Shown in pieces: positions 25,853 through 38,023 of a DNA stretch of 64,000 nucleotides; positions within the stretch are counted from its first letter, which is position 1; each line of letters begins with the position of its first letter. The translations under genes and the position numbers were made by a program. Below the pieces are notes generated by a model. It did no database searches, was not told the origin of the DNA, and saw only the letters and a program-made list of their open reading frames with translations. The stretch lies in NCBI RefSeq assembly GCF_032102965.1, contig NZ_CP134880.1, positions 2,852,001 to 2,916,000 of the forward strand, read 5' to 3'. This stretch comes from Demequina capsici (GTDB taxonomy: Bacteria > Actinomycetota > Actinomycetes > Actinomycetales > Demequinaceae).

Positions 25853-25935
25853 GCATCGAGGATGCGCCCGCGACGCTGTCAAGGGAAATGACGCAATCGC
25901 TCGCTTTGATGCGCTACCCGCATTAGCCTTGCCGC

Positions 25936-26793
25936 GTGGACGAGTACACGCTCAGGACCTTCCTGTCGCTGGCGGAGACGGAGAACACCCGCGACACGGC
26001 GGCGTTCCTCCGGGTGAACCAGTCGAACGTGTCGCGCACGCTTGCACGGCTGGAGGCGGAGGTGGGGACGTCGCTGTTCACCCGGCACGGTCGACGCCTC
26101 GAGCTCAACGCCACCGGCGCCGCCTTCCGTGCCGACGCCGCCGCTGTCCTGGACGCGATCGACCAGGCACGACGCCATGCGGAGGCGCTCGCCCGGGACG
26201 CCCGCGTGCTGCGCGTCGGCTTCCTCCACTCGCTCGCCCGCTGGATGGTGCCCGACGTGATCCAACGCCTGCGCACGCTGCACCCGGACCTGCGCATCAC
26301 CCTCCGTCAGGGGTTCAGCCGCGACCTCTACCGCTGGATCGAGGCGGACGCGATCGACGTGGTGCTCGCCAACGAGCCGCCCTCGGCGATCGACGGCGTG
26401 GAGTGGAGCAAGCTCCACGAGGAGCAGCTGTGCCTCGCGTTCTCGGACACGCATCCGCTCTCCGCGATCGACCGTCCGACGGTCAAGGACCTCGCGGGCC
26501 AGGACTTCATCGGCTTCTCCCGCATCACGGAGCTGCACCGCGTCATCGCCGGGCTGCTCGCCGACCAGGGCGTGGAGGTCAACGTCACCTTCGAGTCCAG
26601 CGAGATCGACACGATGCGCACCCTCGTCGCCGGCGGGCTCGCCGCGTCGGTCCTCCCCCGCACCCCCGGAAGGGACGACGACGGCATCACGTACGTACCC
26701 CTCGATCCCCCTCTGGTGCGTGAGCTGGGCATCGCCTGGCGCTCAGGGACACCGGCAGCGGAGATCGCGGAGTCGCTGGTGGATGCGCTCTGA
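25936..26793 (+). CDS. LysR-family transcriptional regulator, 285 aa
   Basis: The N-terminal helix-turn-helix is canonical (DEYTLRTFLSLAETENTRDT, then NQSNVSRTLARLEAEVG and LFTRHGRRLELNATG). A periplasmic-binding-like effector domain follows, with VLRVGFLHSLARWMVPDVIQ and GLAASVLPRTPG. The GTG start at 25936 fits the usual short N-terminus. It most likely controls the divergent MFS transporter, as such pairs commonly do. The last 14 bases before the next gene's stop leave it convergent with the DUF4143 ATPase. Confidence 0.88.
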   Translation: MDEYTLRTFLSLAETENTRDTAAFLRVNQSNVSRTLARLEAEVGTSLFTRHGRRLELNATGAAFRADAAAVLDAIDQARRHAEALARDARVLRVGFLHSLARWMVPDVIQRLRTLHPDLRITLRQGFSRDLYRWIEADAIDVVLANEPPSAIDGVEWSKLHEEQLCLAFSDTHPLSAIDRPTVKDLAGQDFIGFSRITELHRVIAGLLADQGVEVNVTFESSEIDTMRTLVAGGLAASVLPRTPGRDDDGITYVPLDPPLVRELGIAWRSGTPAAEIAESLVDAL

Positions 26794-26806
26794 GGTTCAG
26801 CCCGCA

Positions 26807-28084
26807 TCAAGGCGCGAGCGCACTGAGCGGCGCCGTGACGGTGCCATCGTCTGCCACCAGGATGGGACCGGTTCCGGTGACGACCAGTCGGAACGACGGC
26901 TCCTGCTCGGACTCCGTCTCGATCTGTGCGACTGCCCGTGCGAGCGACTCGATTCCCTTCGGCAGCTGTGCGCCTCCGAGCGTGACTTCGACCGCTCCCC
27001 ACCGTCCGTCAGGGAGGGTGACGACGGCGTCGATCTCATTGCCGTAGGAGTCCTGATAGTGCTTGACCTCGCCCCGGAGCCCGCTCGCCAGCACGGTAAG
27101 GTCATGGACCACCGCGCTTTCGAAGAGGAATCCGAGGGTTTGCAGGTCGCCCATGAGCCTCTCAGGCCCCGCGCGCAGCGCCACGGCGGCAAGCGCGGGG
27201 TCGACGAGGTGCATCTTCGACGAGACGCGGACGGTGGCGCGCGAGCGGAGCTTCGGGGCCCACGCTTGCTGCGACTCGATGACGAAGAGCCGCTCGAGCA
27301 GTCCCACATAGCGCCCCACGGTCTCAGCGTCGATCGTCGGCGCGATCGACCGCATGTCCGAGGCCAAGGTCCTGTGGCTCACCGGAGACGCGACCGCCCG
27401 TGCTAGCGAGGCGATGAGCTGCTGGAGCACCGCAGGTTCATGGCGTATGTCGGCGATGCGCCGGATGTCGGCCCTCGTCACGTCATCGATGTATCCGCGA
27501 AGGAGGTCGGCCGCGTCGTCCGGCGCTAGCTCGGTCATCGCAGGGAATCCCGGTCGCAGCAGGTTGCCGACGATCGCTTCCAGCTCGATCCCGGCGCCAA
27601 GGTCGGCTGCTGGTTTCTCACCCGCGAAGAGGGAGGCAAGGCTGACGGCACCTGACGGCTCGTCGAGCTTCTCCCACCACGACATCGTGCGCTGACGCAA
27701 CCGCAGGAATCGGCCTGCACCGGTGTGCCGTGTGACCTCATCGGCAGGCACAGCCGAGCCGGTGAGGATGAAGCGGCCCGTCGCCGGTGACGCGTCGACG
27801 GAACGCCGCACGAGATTCCACAGGACCGGCGCGTTGGTCCACTCGTCGAGCAGTCGTGGCGACGGGCCGTCGAGCAGCGACTTCGGAGCGACCGATGCGA
27901 GGAGCCCCATCTCATCGTCGTCGAGGAACACGTGCGAACCAGCGGCGTGCAGCGCCGTCATCGTCTTTCCGCTCGCCCTAGCGCCCTCGATCACCACTGC
28001 ACCGGCGGTGCGCAAGGCACGCTGAAGCGCACCGTCGATCACGCGCGGCCGATACTCGCGCCCCTGCACAGCCTCGGTATCCAT
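26807..28084 (-). CDS. AAA ATPase with DUF4143 domain, 425 aa
   Basis: Walker A is GARASGKT (residues 34-41) and the Walker B-like motif is SPRLLDEWTNAP. RFILTGSAVP is the sensor-like strand typical of AAA_14. The C-terminal half is DUF4143 with a restriction-endonuclease-like core: DSYGNEIDAVVTLPDGRWGA followed by VEVTLG supplies the D-xn-E-x-K-like arrangement (with Thr in place of Lys). Such proteins are widespread, often horizontally acquired, and of unknown role. AT-rich DNA with a near-palindrome (CCGACAATTGTTGG at about 28111-28124) lies upstream and may be an autoregulatory site. Confidence 0.82.
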   Translation of the reverse strand: MDTEAVQGREYRPRVIDGALQRALRTAGAVVIEGARASGKTMTALHAAGSHVFLDDDEMGLLASVAPKSLLDGPSPRLLDEWTNAPVLWNLVRRSVDASPATGRFILTGSAVPADEVTRHTGAGRFLRLRQRTMSWWEKLDEPSGAVSLASLFAGEKPAADLGAGIELEAIVGNLLRPGFPAMTELAPDDAADLLRGYIDDVTRADIRRIADIRHEPAVLQQLIASLARAVASPVSHRTLASDMRSIAPTIDAETVGRYVGLLERLFVIESQQAWAPKLRSRATVRVSSKMHLVDPALAAVALRAGPERLMGDLQTLGFLFESAVVHDLTVLASGLRGEVKHYQDSYGNEIDAVVTLPDGRWGAVEVTLGGAQLPKGIESLARAVAQIETESEQEPSFRLVVTGTGPILVADDGTVTAPLSALAP

Positions 28085-28183
28085 TCCTTCAGGCTACCCA
28101 CAATCGAGCACTATGCCGACAATTGTTGGGTGTCTATCCGGATTAATAGTGAAGGTCTAGGCGGACGATTGTTGGCTCGGTGC

Positions 28184-29401
28184 TCATTCGGCGGTCGCGG
28201 CCGTCGTCTCCTTGAGCGGCTTCGCCGCCGGCACCACGGCGATCGCGAGCAACGAGACGACGCCGACGGCGAGCATCGCGTCGAGCACGCCCACGTGGTC
28301 ACCCAGGAAGCCGATCAGCGGGGGGCCCATGAGGAAAGCCCCATAGCCGATGGTCGACACGACGGAGAGGCGCACGGCGGCGCGCGCGGGATCGTCCGAT
28401 GCGGCGGACATGCCGACTGGGAAGCCGAGGCTCGCGCCGACGCCCCAGACGGCGACGCCCACGAAGGCCAGCCATGGCGGCCCGAAGACGACGAGTGCGC
28501 ATCCGACGATCGCGGTCGCGAACAGCACCCGCAGCACGGCGACCCGGCCGAACCGGTCGAGCAGCCCGGTTCCGAGGATCCGCCCCGCGGTCATGAACAC
28601 CAGGAACACCGACAGCGCGACCACGCCCATCGCGTTCGACGTGCCATGGCCGTCGACGAACGCGACTGCCATCCAGTCGTTGGCGGTGCCCTCGGTGAAG
28701 GCGGCGGCGAGGACCATGACCCCGATCAGCAGCGTGCGCGGCTCGAGCCACGGCGAGCGGGCCCTGCGGGTGACGTCGACCGCCTCGGTGCCGCCCTCGT
28801 CGTACGCCGGAAGGAAGCTCCTGGTCACCCACCACATGCCTGCCGCACTCAGCACGGCGGCGGCACCGATGTGGAGGCCTACGGGCACCTCGAGCCACGT
28901 GATCAGGGCGCCGAGCAGCGCGCCGATGACCGTGCCGCCCGAGAACCCCGCGTGAAACCACGGCATGATGGCGCGCCCGAGCGCCTGCTCGACGATCGAG
29001 CCCTCGAGGTTCTGGGCCACGTCCCAGGTGCCGAACCCGAGCCCCACGAGGAACAGCGGGAGCATCACGAGCGGGATCGCGGCATGCGCCTCGACGGCCA
29101 CGCCCGCGAGCAGGATGCCAGGCAGCGATACGGCGCCGCCGAGCCGCACGGTGTTCGCCGCACCGATGCGATGCGCGACTCGTCCCGCGACCGGCAGGCC
29201 GCAGAGCGAGCCGACGGAGAGCGCGAGGAGCAGCAGGGACAGCTGCCCGGGCGTCAGGCCGAGCATGTCCTTGACGTCGGGCACGCGCGACATCCACGAG
29301 GCGAACGCGAAGCCGTTCACCGTGAAGACCAGGAGCGTCGCGTTCCTGGCTGCGGCGACGGCCGCCGGGCTGCGGGTCAGGTCCGCGGGGTGCGATGTCA
29401 T
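28184..29401 (-). CDS. MFS transporter, 405 aa
   Basis: The protein has twelve predicted helices. The N-half carries GRVAHRIGAANTVRLGG, and the C-half GTGLLDRFGRVAVLRVLFA. The FAFASWMSRVPDVKDMLGL opening and the GFGTWDVAQNLEGS segment resemble the YbjJ-like MFS group. ATG at 29401 precedes a divergent promoter region shared with the APH/MATE/TetR operon. Substrate and direction cannot be deduced. Confidence 0.82.
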   Translation of the reverse strand: MTSHPADLTRSPAAVAAARNATLLVFTVNGFAFASWMSRVPDVKDMLGLTPGQLSLLLLALSVGSLCGLPVAGRVAHRIGAANTVRLGGAVSLPGILLAGVAVEAHAAIPLVMLPLFLVGLGFGTWDVAQNLEGSIVEQALGRAIMPWFHAGFSGGTVIGALLGALITWLEVPVGLHIGAAAVLSAAGMWWVTRSFLPAYDEGGTEAVDVTRRARSPWLEPRTLLIGVMVLAAAFTEGTANDWMAVAFVDGHGTSNAMGVVALSVFLVFMTAGRILGTGLLDRFGRVAVLRVLFATAIVGCALVVFGPPWLAFVGVAVWGVGASLGFPVGMSAASDDPARAAVRLSVVSTIGYGAFLMGPPLIGFLGDHVGVLDAMLAVGVVSLLAIAVVPAAKPLKETTAATAE

Positions 29402-29483
29402 GGGTCAACTCTCCTGGGTTGCGAGGATCCGCGCGAGCAGAGCCGTGGGGCTGGACATCGGCGGCGATCTCCCGTCACAAACA

Positions 29484-29519
29484 GACAACCTTGTCGGTAT
29501 TCGGTACCATAGCACCGAA
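29484..29519. promoter_or_regulatory. Two adjacent inverted repeats, operator candidates for the TetR regulator
   Basis: GACAA-CC-TTGTC (29484-29495) and TTCGGT-ACCATAGC-ACCGAA (29500-29519) are perfect inverted repeats in an AT-richer stretch 49-84 bases upstream of the APH-like gene, and also between it and the divergent MFS gene. A TetR gene ends the downstream operon, so autoregulation through one of these sites is likely. Confidence 0.5.
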
Positions 29520-29567
29520 ACGTTTCGACCGCCGTCGCACGCCCACGGCCTCGCACAGGGAGTCTCA

Positions 29568-30557
29568 ATGGAGAGCACCACCAAGAACCGTCAGTCCGAC
29601 GCCACCCTCCGCACCCTGATCGCGGCCGCCTACGGCGACGACCAGGTGCCCACGGAGCCCGAGTTCGCGCACGAGATCACCGAGGGCTGGTTCAACGTCG
29701 CCTACCGCATCCGCCTGCGCGACGGACGTCAGACGGTGCTCAAGATCGCACCCCCGAGCGACGTCCCCGTGCTCACCCGCGAGGTGGGCATGATGCGCGC
29801 CGAGCTCGAGGCGATGCGCCTGGTCGCTGAGCACACCACCGTGCCGGTCCCACGCATCGACCATGCCGACCTCTCGCATGAGGTGGTGGACGCCGACCTG
29901 TTCTTCATGGAGCTCATCGACGCCGACAACTTCGGATTCGCCGCCGGCGACGGCAGGCTGGACGCGCAGACCGTCGCCGCGGGCAACCGTGAGCTCGGCG
30001 CCCTCAACCGTGAGATCAACTCGATCATCGGTCCACACTTCGGGCCGCTGCTCGGTGCGGGATCGCCCACCTGGCGCGAGGCGTTCACGCTCATGATCGA
30101 GGAGACCCTGGCGGACGGCGAGAAGGTCGGGATCGACCTCGGTTGGCACCCGGACGCGATCCGCGCCGTGCTCGCCGAGCACGCGGACGCCCTGGACGAG
30201 GTCACCACCCCGCAGCTCGTGGAGGTCGATCTCTGGGCCAAGAACTCGATGATCCGCGACGGGCGCATCGTCGCCATCCTCGATCACGAGCGCGCGATCT
30301 ACGGCGACCCCCTCATGGAGGCCGGCCTCACCGGGCTCGACATGCCGTTCTTCGGGGACCCGACGGACTTCATGACGGGCTTCGGCCTCACCGAGCTCAC
30401 CGACGCCCAGCGCACCCGGCGACGCCTGTACTCGCTGTACCTGGCGGTGATCATGACCGTGGAGACGAGGTACCGCGGCCACACCACCACCGAGATCTAC
30501 GACCTCGGCCGACGCGAGCTCGACGCGCTCATGGCAGCCTTGGGCCGCACGCGCTGA
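29568..30557 (+). CDS. Aminoglycoside-phosphotransferase-like (APH family) kinase, 329 aa
   Basis: This protein has a kinase-like fold: VLKIAPP contains the ATP-anchoring Lys, and the C-lobe has VEVDLWAKNSMI and ILDHERAIYGDP, corresponding to the catalytic and Mg-binding loops. The usual HxD of the catalytic loop reads ExD here. It begins MESTTKNRQ, nearly identical to the paralog at 36982-37965. The first gene of an operon with a MATE pump and a TetR regulator, it may modify a toxic small molecule that the pump exports. The ATG at 29568 follows AGGGAG. Confidence 0.78.
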   Translation: MESTTKNRQSDATLRTLIAAAYGDDQVPTEPEFAHEITEGWFNVAYRIRLRDGRQTVLKIAPPSDVPVLTREVGMMRAELEAMRLVAEHTTVPVPRIDHADLSHEVVDADLFFMELIDADNFGFAAGDGRLDAQTVAAGNRELGALNREINSIIGPHFGPLLGAGSPTWREAFTLMIEETLADGEKVGIDLGWHPDAIRAVLAEHADALDEVTTPQLVEVDLWAKNSMIRDGRIVAILDHERAIYGDPLMEAGLTGLDMPFFGDPTDFMTGFGLTELTDAQRTRRRLYSLYLAVIMTVETRYRGHTTTEIYDLGRRELDALMAALGRTR

Positions 30558-30564
30558 CCCCGCC

Positions 30565-31917
30565 GTGACCACCCGAGCCACCCGCGACCACGCGGAGAGC
30601 CTCGGCAGCCGCCCCATCGGCCGACTGCTCTGGTGGACGTGCTCGCAGACCACCCTGTCCGTCGGGATCTACGGCGTCTACGCGCTCACCAACGCATGGT
30701 TCGTCGCCCGCGGCGTCGGCGCGGACGCGCTCGCCGCCGTCAACCTGGTCGCACCGCTCCTGCTGCTCCTGGGAGCGGCGTCGACGACGGTGGGAGTCGG
30801 CGGCGCATCGCTCGTGTCGCGCAGTCTCGGCGCCCGCCGCCCGGACGACGCGGCGCACGCCGCAGCGCAGTCGTTCGGCCTGTTCTGGGCGACCGCCATC
30901 ACCGTCTCCGTCGTGGGGCTCGCCCTGCTCGATCCCCTGCTGCGCCTGGTCGGGGCGAACGACGCGACCCTGCCCTACGCGCGCCCCTACGCCGCGGTGC
31001 TCATCGCCGGCGCCATCTTCTCCACCGGCTTCTCGGCGATCGTGCGGGCCGAGGGCAGGCTGCTGTTCTCGACGATGCTGTGGGTGATCCCCGTGATCGT
31101 GCAGATCACGTTGGACCCCGTGCTCATCTACGGCCTCCACCTGGGCGTCGTCGGTGCCGCGCTCGGGACGGTCGGAGGGCAGGCCGTGTCCGCATTCATG
31201 GCGCTGTGGTTCTTCTTCGGACAGCGCGCCCGCCCGTACCGGATCCGCGCCTCGCACCTCCGACCGCACGCGCGCACGGTGAAGGAGATCGTGTCCATCG
31301 GAGCGCCGTCGTTCCTCACGGGCCTCGGCGCGACCCTGCTCGCGCTCGTCGTCAACGTGACCCTCGCAGCCGCCTCCACCGCCGCGCTCGTCGGCTACGC
31401 GGTCGCGGGGCGCGTCCAGACCTTCGCGTCCATGCCGCACACCGGCATCACCCAGGGCACGCAGCCGATCATCAGCTACAACGCCGGGCGACTGGACGAG
31501 GCACGAGTCGACCGCACCCGCACGCTCGCTCTTCGCGCCACCGTGGTCTACGGCGCGCTCGCCGCCACGTTCCTCCTCATCGCCGCGCCCTGGATCGCGG
31601 GCGCCTTCGTCACCGACCCCGCCACCATCGACGTCGCCACGACAGCGATCCGGGCCGTCGCCGCCGGCGTGGTGCTCGCGGGAGTGCCCCCAGTGATCTC
31701 CGCATGCTTCCAGGCGCTCGGCCGGCCGTCGCCGTCGTACTGGATCTCCGTGGGAACCCTGATCGGGATCAAGCTCCCGCTGGTGCTCGCCCTCGGCACG
31801 CTCGGGCCTGCCGGCATCTGGATCGCGCTGCCGCTGGGCGAGGCCGCAGCCGCAGGCGCCGCCTGGCTGGTGCTACGCCGCACCACCGCGTTCACGGTAC
31901 GGTCGGAGCGCCCATGA
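30565..31917 (+). CDS. MATE-family multidrug efflux transporter, 450 aa
   Basis: This is a twelve-helix MATE protein with two homologous halves. Typical motifs include GVGGASLVSRSLGARRPDDA after helix 2, and GITQGTQPIISYNAGRLDEA in the second half. It exports cationic or polyaromatic compounds using Na+ or H+. The GTG start at 30565 is 7 bases after the APH-like gene's stop, and its own stop overlaps the TetR start by ATGA, so the three genes form one operon. Confidence 0.9.
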   Translation: MTTRATRDHAESLGSRPIGRLLWWTCSQTTLSVGIYGVYALTNAWFVARGVGADALAAVNLVAPLLLLLGAASTTVGVGGASLVSRSLGARRPDDAAHAAAQSFGLFWATAITVSVVGLALLDPLLRLVGANDATLPYARPYAAVLIAGAIFSTGFSAIVRAEGRLLFSTMLWVIPVIVQITLDPVLIYGLHLGVVGAALGTVGGQAVSAFMALWFFFGQRARPYRIRASHLRPHARTVKEIVSIGAPSFLTGLGATLLALVVNVTLAAASTAALVGYAVAGRVQTFASMPHTGITQGTQPIISYNAGRLDEARVDRTRTLALRATVVYGALAATFLLIAAPWIAGAFVTDPATIDVATTAIRAVAAGVVLAGVPPVISACFQALGRPSPSYWISVGTLIGIKLPLVLALGTLGPAGIWIALPLGEAAAAGAAWLVLRRTTAFTVRSERP

Positions 31918-32534
31918 GCCACCCCGCATCCAAGCCCTCCTCCGGCAGCTACCCCAAAGGCGAGCGCCGCAAGGCCGACATCGTCTCCGTGGCTCTCGAG
32001 CTGTTCGCCGCCCAAGGCTACGAGCGCACCAGCATGGTGCAGGTGGCGGCCGCCTGCGGCATCTCCCGCGCGGGACTGCTGCATCACTTCCCCACCAAGG
32101 AGGAGCTGCTGGCGGCGGTGCTCGAGGAGCGCGACAGGATCGACGACGCCCGCCACTTCGACCACCTGGATCCCGGCCGGCCGCTCGAGTGGCTCGCAGG
32201 CCTGGTCGACCTCGCCGCCTTCAACACCACACAACCCGAGCTCGTGAGGCTGTTCGCGGTGCTCTCCGCCGAGGCGTCGTCCCCTGCACATCCCGCGCAC
32301 GACTACTTCGTGCAGCGCTACGCCACCACACGCGACGACTATGCGCGCACCGTCGCCGAGCTCGTGCGCCAGGGCCTTCTCGCCAAGGGCGTGGAGCCGG
32401 AAGGGCTCGAGGCGGAGCTGATCGCGCTGACCGACGGACTCCAGATCCAGTGGCTGCTGGACCCGAGCATCGACATGCCTCGGCTCCTGCGGCGACGGCT
32501 GCAGCAGCTCCTGTCCGTGCGTCTGCCCGACTGA
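31914..32534 (+). CDS. TetR-family transcriptional regulator, 206 aa
   Basis: The helix-turn-helix domain occupies residues ~18-64 (RKADIVSVALELFAAQGYER, MVQVAAACGISRAGLLHHFP and TKEELLAAVLEERD). The helical ligand-binding domain follows. The ATG at 31914 overlaps the MATE stop. Encoded at the end of the APH/MATE operon, it probably represses that operon through inverted repeats near 29484-29519 and is released by the exported drug or signal. Confidence 0.9.
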   Translation: MSHPASKPSSGSYPKGERRKADIVSVALELFAAQGYERTSMVQVAAACGISRAGLLHHFPTKEELLAAVLEERDRIDDARHFDHLDPGRPLEWLAGLVDLAAFNTTQPELVRLFAVLSAEASSPAHPAHDYFVQRYATTRDDYARTVAELVRQGLLAKGVEPEGLEAELIALTDGLQIQWLLDPSIDMPRLLRRRLQQLLSVRLPD

Positions 32535-32592
32535 CGCCTCACCAGACCAGGCTGTTTGGCACCCGTACCGGTTCGACGTTATAGTCGGCGGA

Positions 32593-32625
32593 GGCTTGCA
32601 ACCGCGCCTTGACGCGGGCAATACC
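32593..32625 (+). promoter_or_regulatory. RAT element (BglG/LicT-type antiterminator RNA site)
   Basis: GGCTTGCAACCGCG / CCTTGA / CGCGGGCAATACC has the layout of a ribonucleic antiterminator: two imperfect half-sites flanking a short loop, GC-rich inner stem, and internal-loop bases like those of LicT targets. It sits 57 bases upstream of the antiterminator gene and just before a terminator hairpin. Confidence 0.7.
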
Positions 32626-32630
32626 CGGGT

Positions 32631-32648
32631 GCCATCACCGACGATGGC
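32631..32648 (+). terminator. Leader terminator controlled by the RAT element
   Basis: GCCATC / ACCGAC / GATGGC is a perfect six-base stem directly after the RAT. The RAT may compete with an extended form of this structure that includes the upstream CCCGGGT. The U-tract is absent, so termination may need other factors. Confidence 0.45.
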
Positions 32649-32681
32649 CTCCCTACGTCGTCCATGCAACGAGGTATTGCC

Positions 32682-33506
32682 GTGATCGTCCGCCGAGTTC
32701 TCAACAACAGCATCGTCGCCGCCATCGACGACAACCTCGATGAGGTCATCCTGCTGGGCCGTGGCATCGGGTTCAAGTCGTCCCCTGGTCAGCACGTGGA
32801 CCCCGCCACCGTGGACAAGGTCTTCCGCCTGGATGGACGCGCCGCGCAGGACCGCTTCGCGCTCGTCGCGCAGTCCGTGCCCGCCGAGGTGCTGCAGGCG
32901 ACCGAGGAGATCGTCGCCGCAGCCCGCGAGCGCCTCGAGGCACCGCTGTCCGACACCGTCTTCGCGGCGCTGGCCGACCACCTGGCCTACGCGGTCGAGC
33001 GCCAGGCGCAGGGCGTCTCGCTGGCGAACGCCCTCGAATCCGAGGTCAGCCGCTTCTACCCCGCGGAGCATCGGCTAGGGCTGGACGCCCTGGCGATCGT
33101 CGCACGCGTCATCGGCACCGCGCTTCCACGGGACGAGGCGACGAACATCGCGCTGCACCTGATCAACGCGCAGACCGCCGGCGGCGGATCGGCCCACCGC
33201 GAGATCGAGCTCACCCACCAGATCCTCGACGTCGCGCGCCTCCACCTGGGGCTCACGTACGACGAGAGCAGCCTCGAGTATCAGCGCTTCTCCCAGCATG
33301 TGCGGTACTTCGCCCAGCGCGTGCTGCGCGGGAAGACCGTGGACAAGGACGACGACGACGGCCTGCTGAGCGTGCTCGTCGAGAAGAAGCCGGAGCTCGT
33401 CGCCTGCGCGGTGCGCATCGCCGCGTTCGTGAAGGAGCGCCACGGCCAGGAGATGTCATCGTCGGAGATGGTCTATCTGACGATGCACCTGGACAGGGTC
33501 GCCTGA
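32682..33506 (+). CDS. licT: BglG/LicT-family transcriptional antiterminator, 274 aa
   Basis: The N-terminal RNA-binding (CAT) domain opens IVRRVLNNSIVAAID and continues to VILLGRGIGFKSSPGQHVD. Two PTS regulation domains follow: the first has DHLAYAVERQAQG and FYPAEHRLGLDAL, the second HVRYFAQRVLRG and MVYLTMHLDRV, with the conserved His residues. Phosphorylation by the PTS controls binding to the RAT in its own leader. I chose the GTG at 32682 behind ACGAGG, because family members begin at this strand; an ATG at 32664 is in frame. Confidence 0.9.
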   Translation: MIVRRVLNNSIVAAIDDNLDEVILLGRGIGFKSSPGQHVDPATVDKVFRLDGRAAQDRFALVAQSVPAEVLQATEEIVAAARERLEAPLSDTVFAALADHLAYAVERQAQGVSLANALESEVSRFYPAEHRLGLDALAIVARVIGTALPRDEATNIALHLINAQTAGGGSAHREIELTHQILDVARLHLGLTYDESSLEYQRFSQHVRYFAQRVLRGKTVDKDDDDGLLSVLVEKKPELVACAVRIAAFVKERHGQEMSSSEMVYLTMHLDRVA

Positions 33507-33577
33507 CCCCGTCCGAACCCATCCGCGGCGCGTCAGGTCTCTCCGCGTCAGCCGCTTCCCTACAGAGGAGAGTCACC

Positions 33578-36906
<3,329 letters not shown>

Positions 36907-36936
36907 CACCCTGCGTCGCCTCGGGCAACGATCGGC

Positions 36937-36972
36937 GCGCGTGGGTCCTCTCCCCCGTGGGGACCCATGCGC
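36937..36972. terminator. Bidirectional terminator between convergent genes
   Basis: GCGCGTGGGTCC / 12-base loop / GGACCCATGCGC forms a twelve-base stem with a single G-U type position, located between the GH1 stop at 36906 and the stop of the reverse-strand kinase at 36982. Confidence 0.75.
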
Positions 36973-36981
36973 GTCGGTCGC

Positions 36982-37965
36982 TCAGCGGCCTCCCAACTCC
37001 ATCAGGCCTGACAGCAGGCCGCGCGCCCAGTGGTACTGACCGTCGTCCGGGTACCTCCGGTAGGCGGTCTCGACGATCATCAGGACCAGCACGTACGCGC
37101 TGTAGAGCCGACGACGCGTCTGCTCCGCCGGCGTGAGCTCCTCGAGGCCGTAGCCTCGCATGAAGTCGCTCGGGTCGCCGAAGTCGGGCAGGTCGACGCC
37201 GGTGAAGCCCGCCTCGATCAGCGGATCGCCGTACAGGGCACGCTCGTGGTCGATGAGCGCGACGATCCTGCCGTCGTGCACCATGACGTTGCCCGGCCAC
37301 AGGTCCCATTCGACGAACCGAGGCTCGGTGACCTCGTCCAGCACGTCGAGGTGCGCCGCAAGGTCGCCTCGAATCGCCTCGTAGGGGACGCCGAGGTCGA
37401 CGCCGGCGCGCTCGCCGTCGCGAAGGATGTCCTCCATCATGCTGGCGAACGCCTCGCGCCACGTGCCGAAGCCGGGCATGTGCAACGGCCCGAACCGGTC
37501 GCCGACGATCCCGTTGAGCTCCCTGTTCAGCGCACCGAGATCGCGTCGCAGGCCGGCCGCACCGGCCTCGGTCAGCGCGGCCGAGTCGGTCAGCGCCGCG
37601 AGGGTCGCTCCCTCGATGAGCGGCATGACGAACCAGTCGGCGTCCACCAGCTCGTGCGTGACATCCACATGCTCCACCGCGGGAACCGGAACGTCCGTGA
37701 GGTCGGCGATCAGCGCGAGCGCCGCCACCTCGTTCCGCATGATCCCCCGCTCGCAGGTCAGGACCGTGACGTGAGCCGGCGGCGCGATCTTGAGCACCAC
37801 GCGTCGCCCGCTGCGCAGCGTCAGCACATAGGCGATGTTGAAGTAGCCGTCGCCCAGCTCCACGGCGAAGTCGTCGCCGTCGGGCACCTGGTCGGGTCCG
37901 TAGGCCCGCTCGATGATCTGCCGGAGCACCCGCGGCGGCTGGCGGTTCTTGGTGATGCTCTCCAT
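36982..37965 (-). CDS. APH-family phosphotransferase, paralog of the kinase at 29568, 327 aa
   Basis: It aligns along its length with the protein at 29568-30557, from the opening MESITKNRQ through VLKIAPPAHV, GALNRELNGIVG, and VEWDLWPGNVMV to ALIDHERALYGDP. As there, the catalytic HxD reads ExD. The role is unknown: antibiotic or sugar phosphorylation are the usual activities of the family. Here it lies alone, convergent with the beta-glucoside operon, with no pump or regulator beside it. Confidence 0.77.
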   Translation of the reverse strand: MESITKNRQPPRVLRQIIERAYGPDQVPDGDDFAVELGDGYFNIAYVLTLRSGRRVVLKIAPPAHVTVLTCERGIMRNEVAALALIADLTDVPVPAVEHVDVTHELVDADWFVMPLIEGATLAALTDSAALTEAGAAGLRRDLGALNRELNGIVGDRFGPLHMPGFGTWREAFASMMEDILRDGERAGVDLGVPYEAIRGDLAAHLDVLDEVTEPRFVEWDLWPGNVMVHDGRIVALIDHERALYGDPLIEAGFTGVDLPDFGDPSDFMRGYGLEELTPAEQTRRRLYSAYVLVLMIVETAYRRYPDDGQYHWARGLLSGLMELGGR

Positions 37966-38023
37966 GGGCCTTCCTCTGCGCTGCGGGGGCTGGGAAGAAC
38001 CTACTCCCCCGCCCGCGCGACGT

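Noticed and set aside
23229..25856. A single 875-codon reverse frame spanning the lactonase and the MFS region
   Set aside because: Only the 23229-24479 part has natural protein sequence and a ribosome binding site; the rest is the Arg/Pro/Gly-rich out-of-phase shadow of the MFS gene.
28111..28124. CCGACAATTGTTGG near-palindrome as a separate regulatory system
   Set aside because: Contains one mismatch, lies in a normal AT-rich promoter region of the DUF4143 gene and has no linked regulator; noted only with that gene.
30633..32534. A 633-codon forward frame through the MATE and TetR genes
   Set aside because: It is the out-of-phase reading of the MATE gene joined to the real TetR frame; the TetR ATG at 31914 overlaps the MATE stop.
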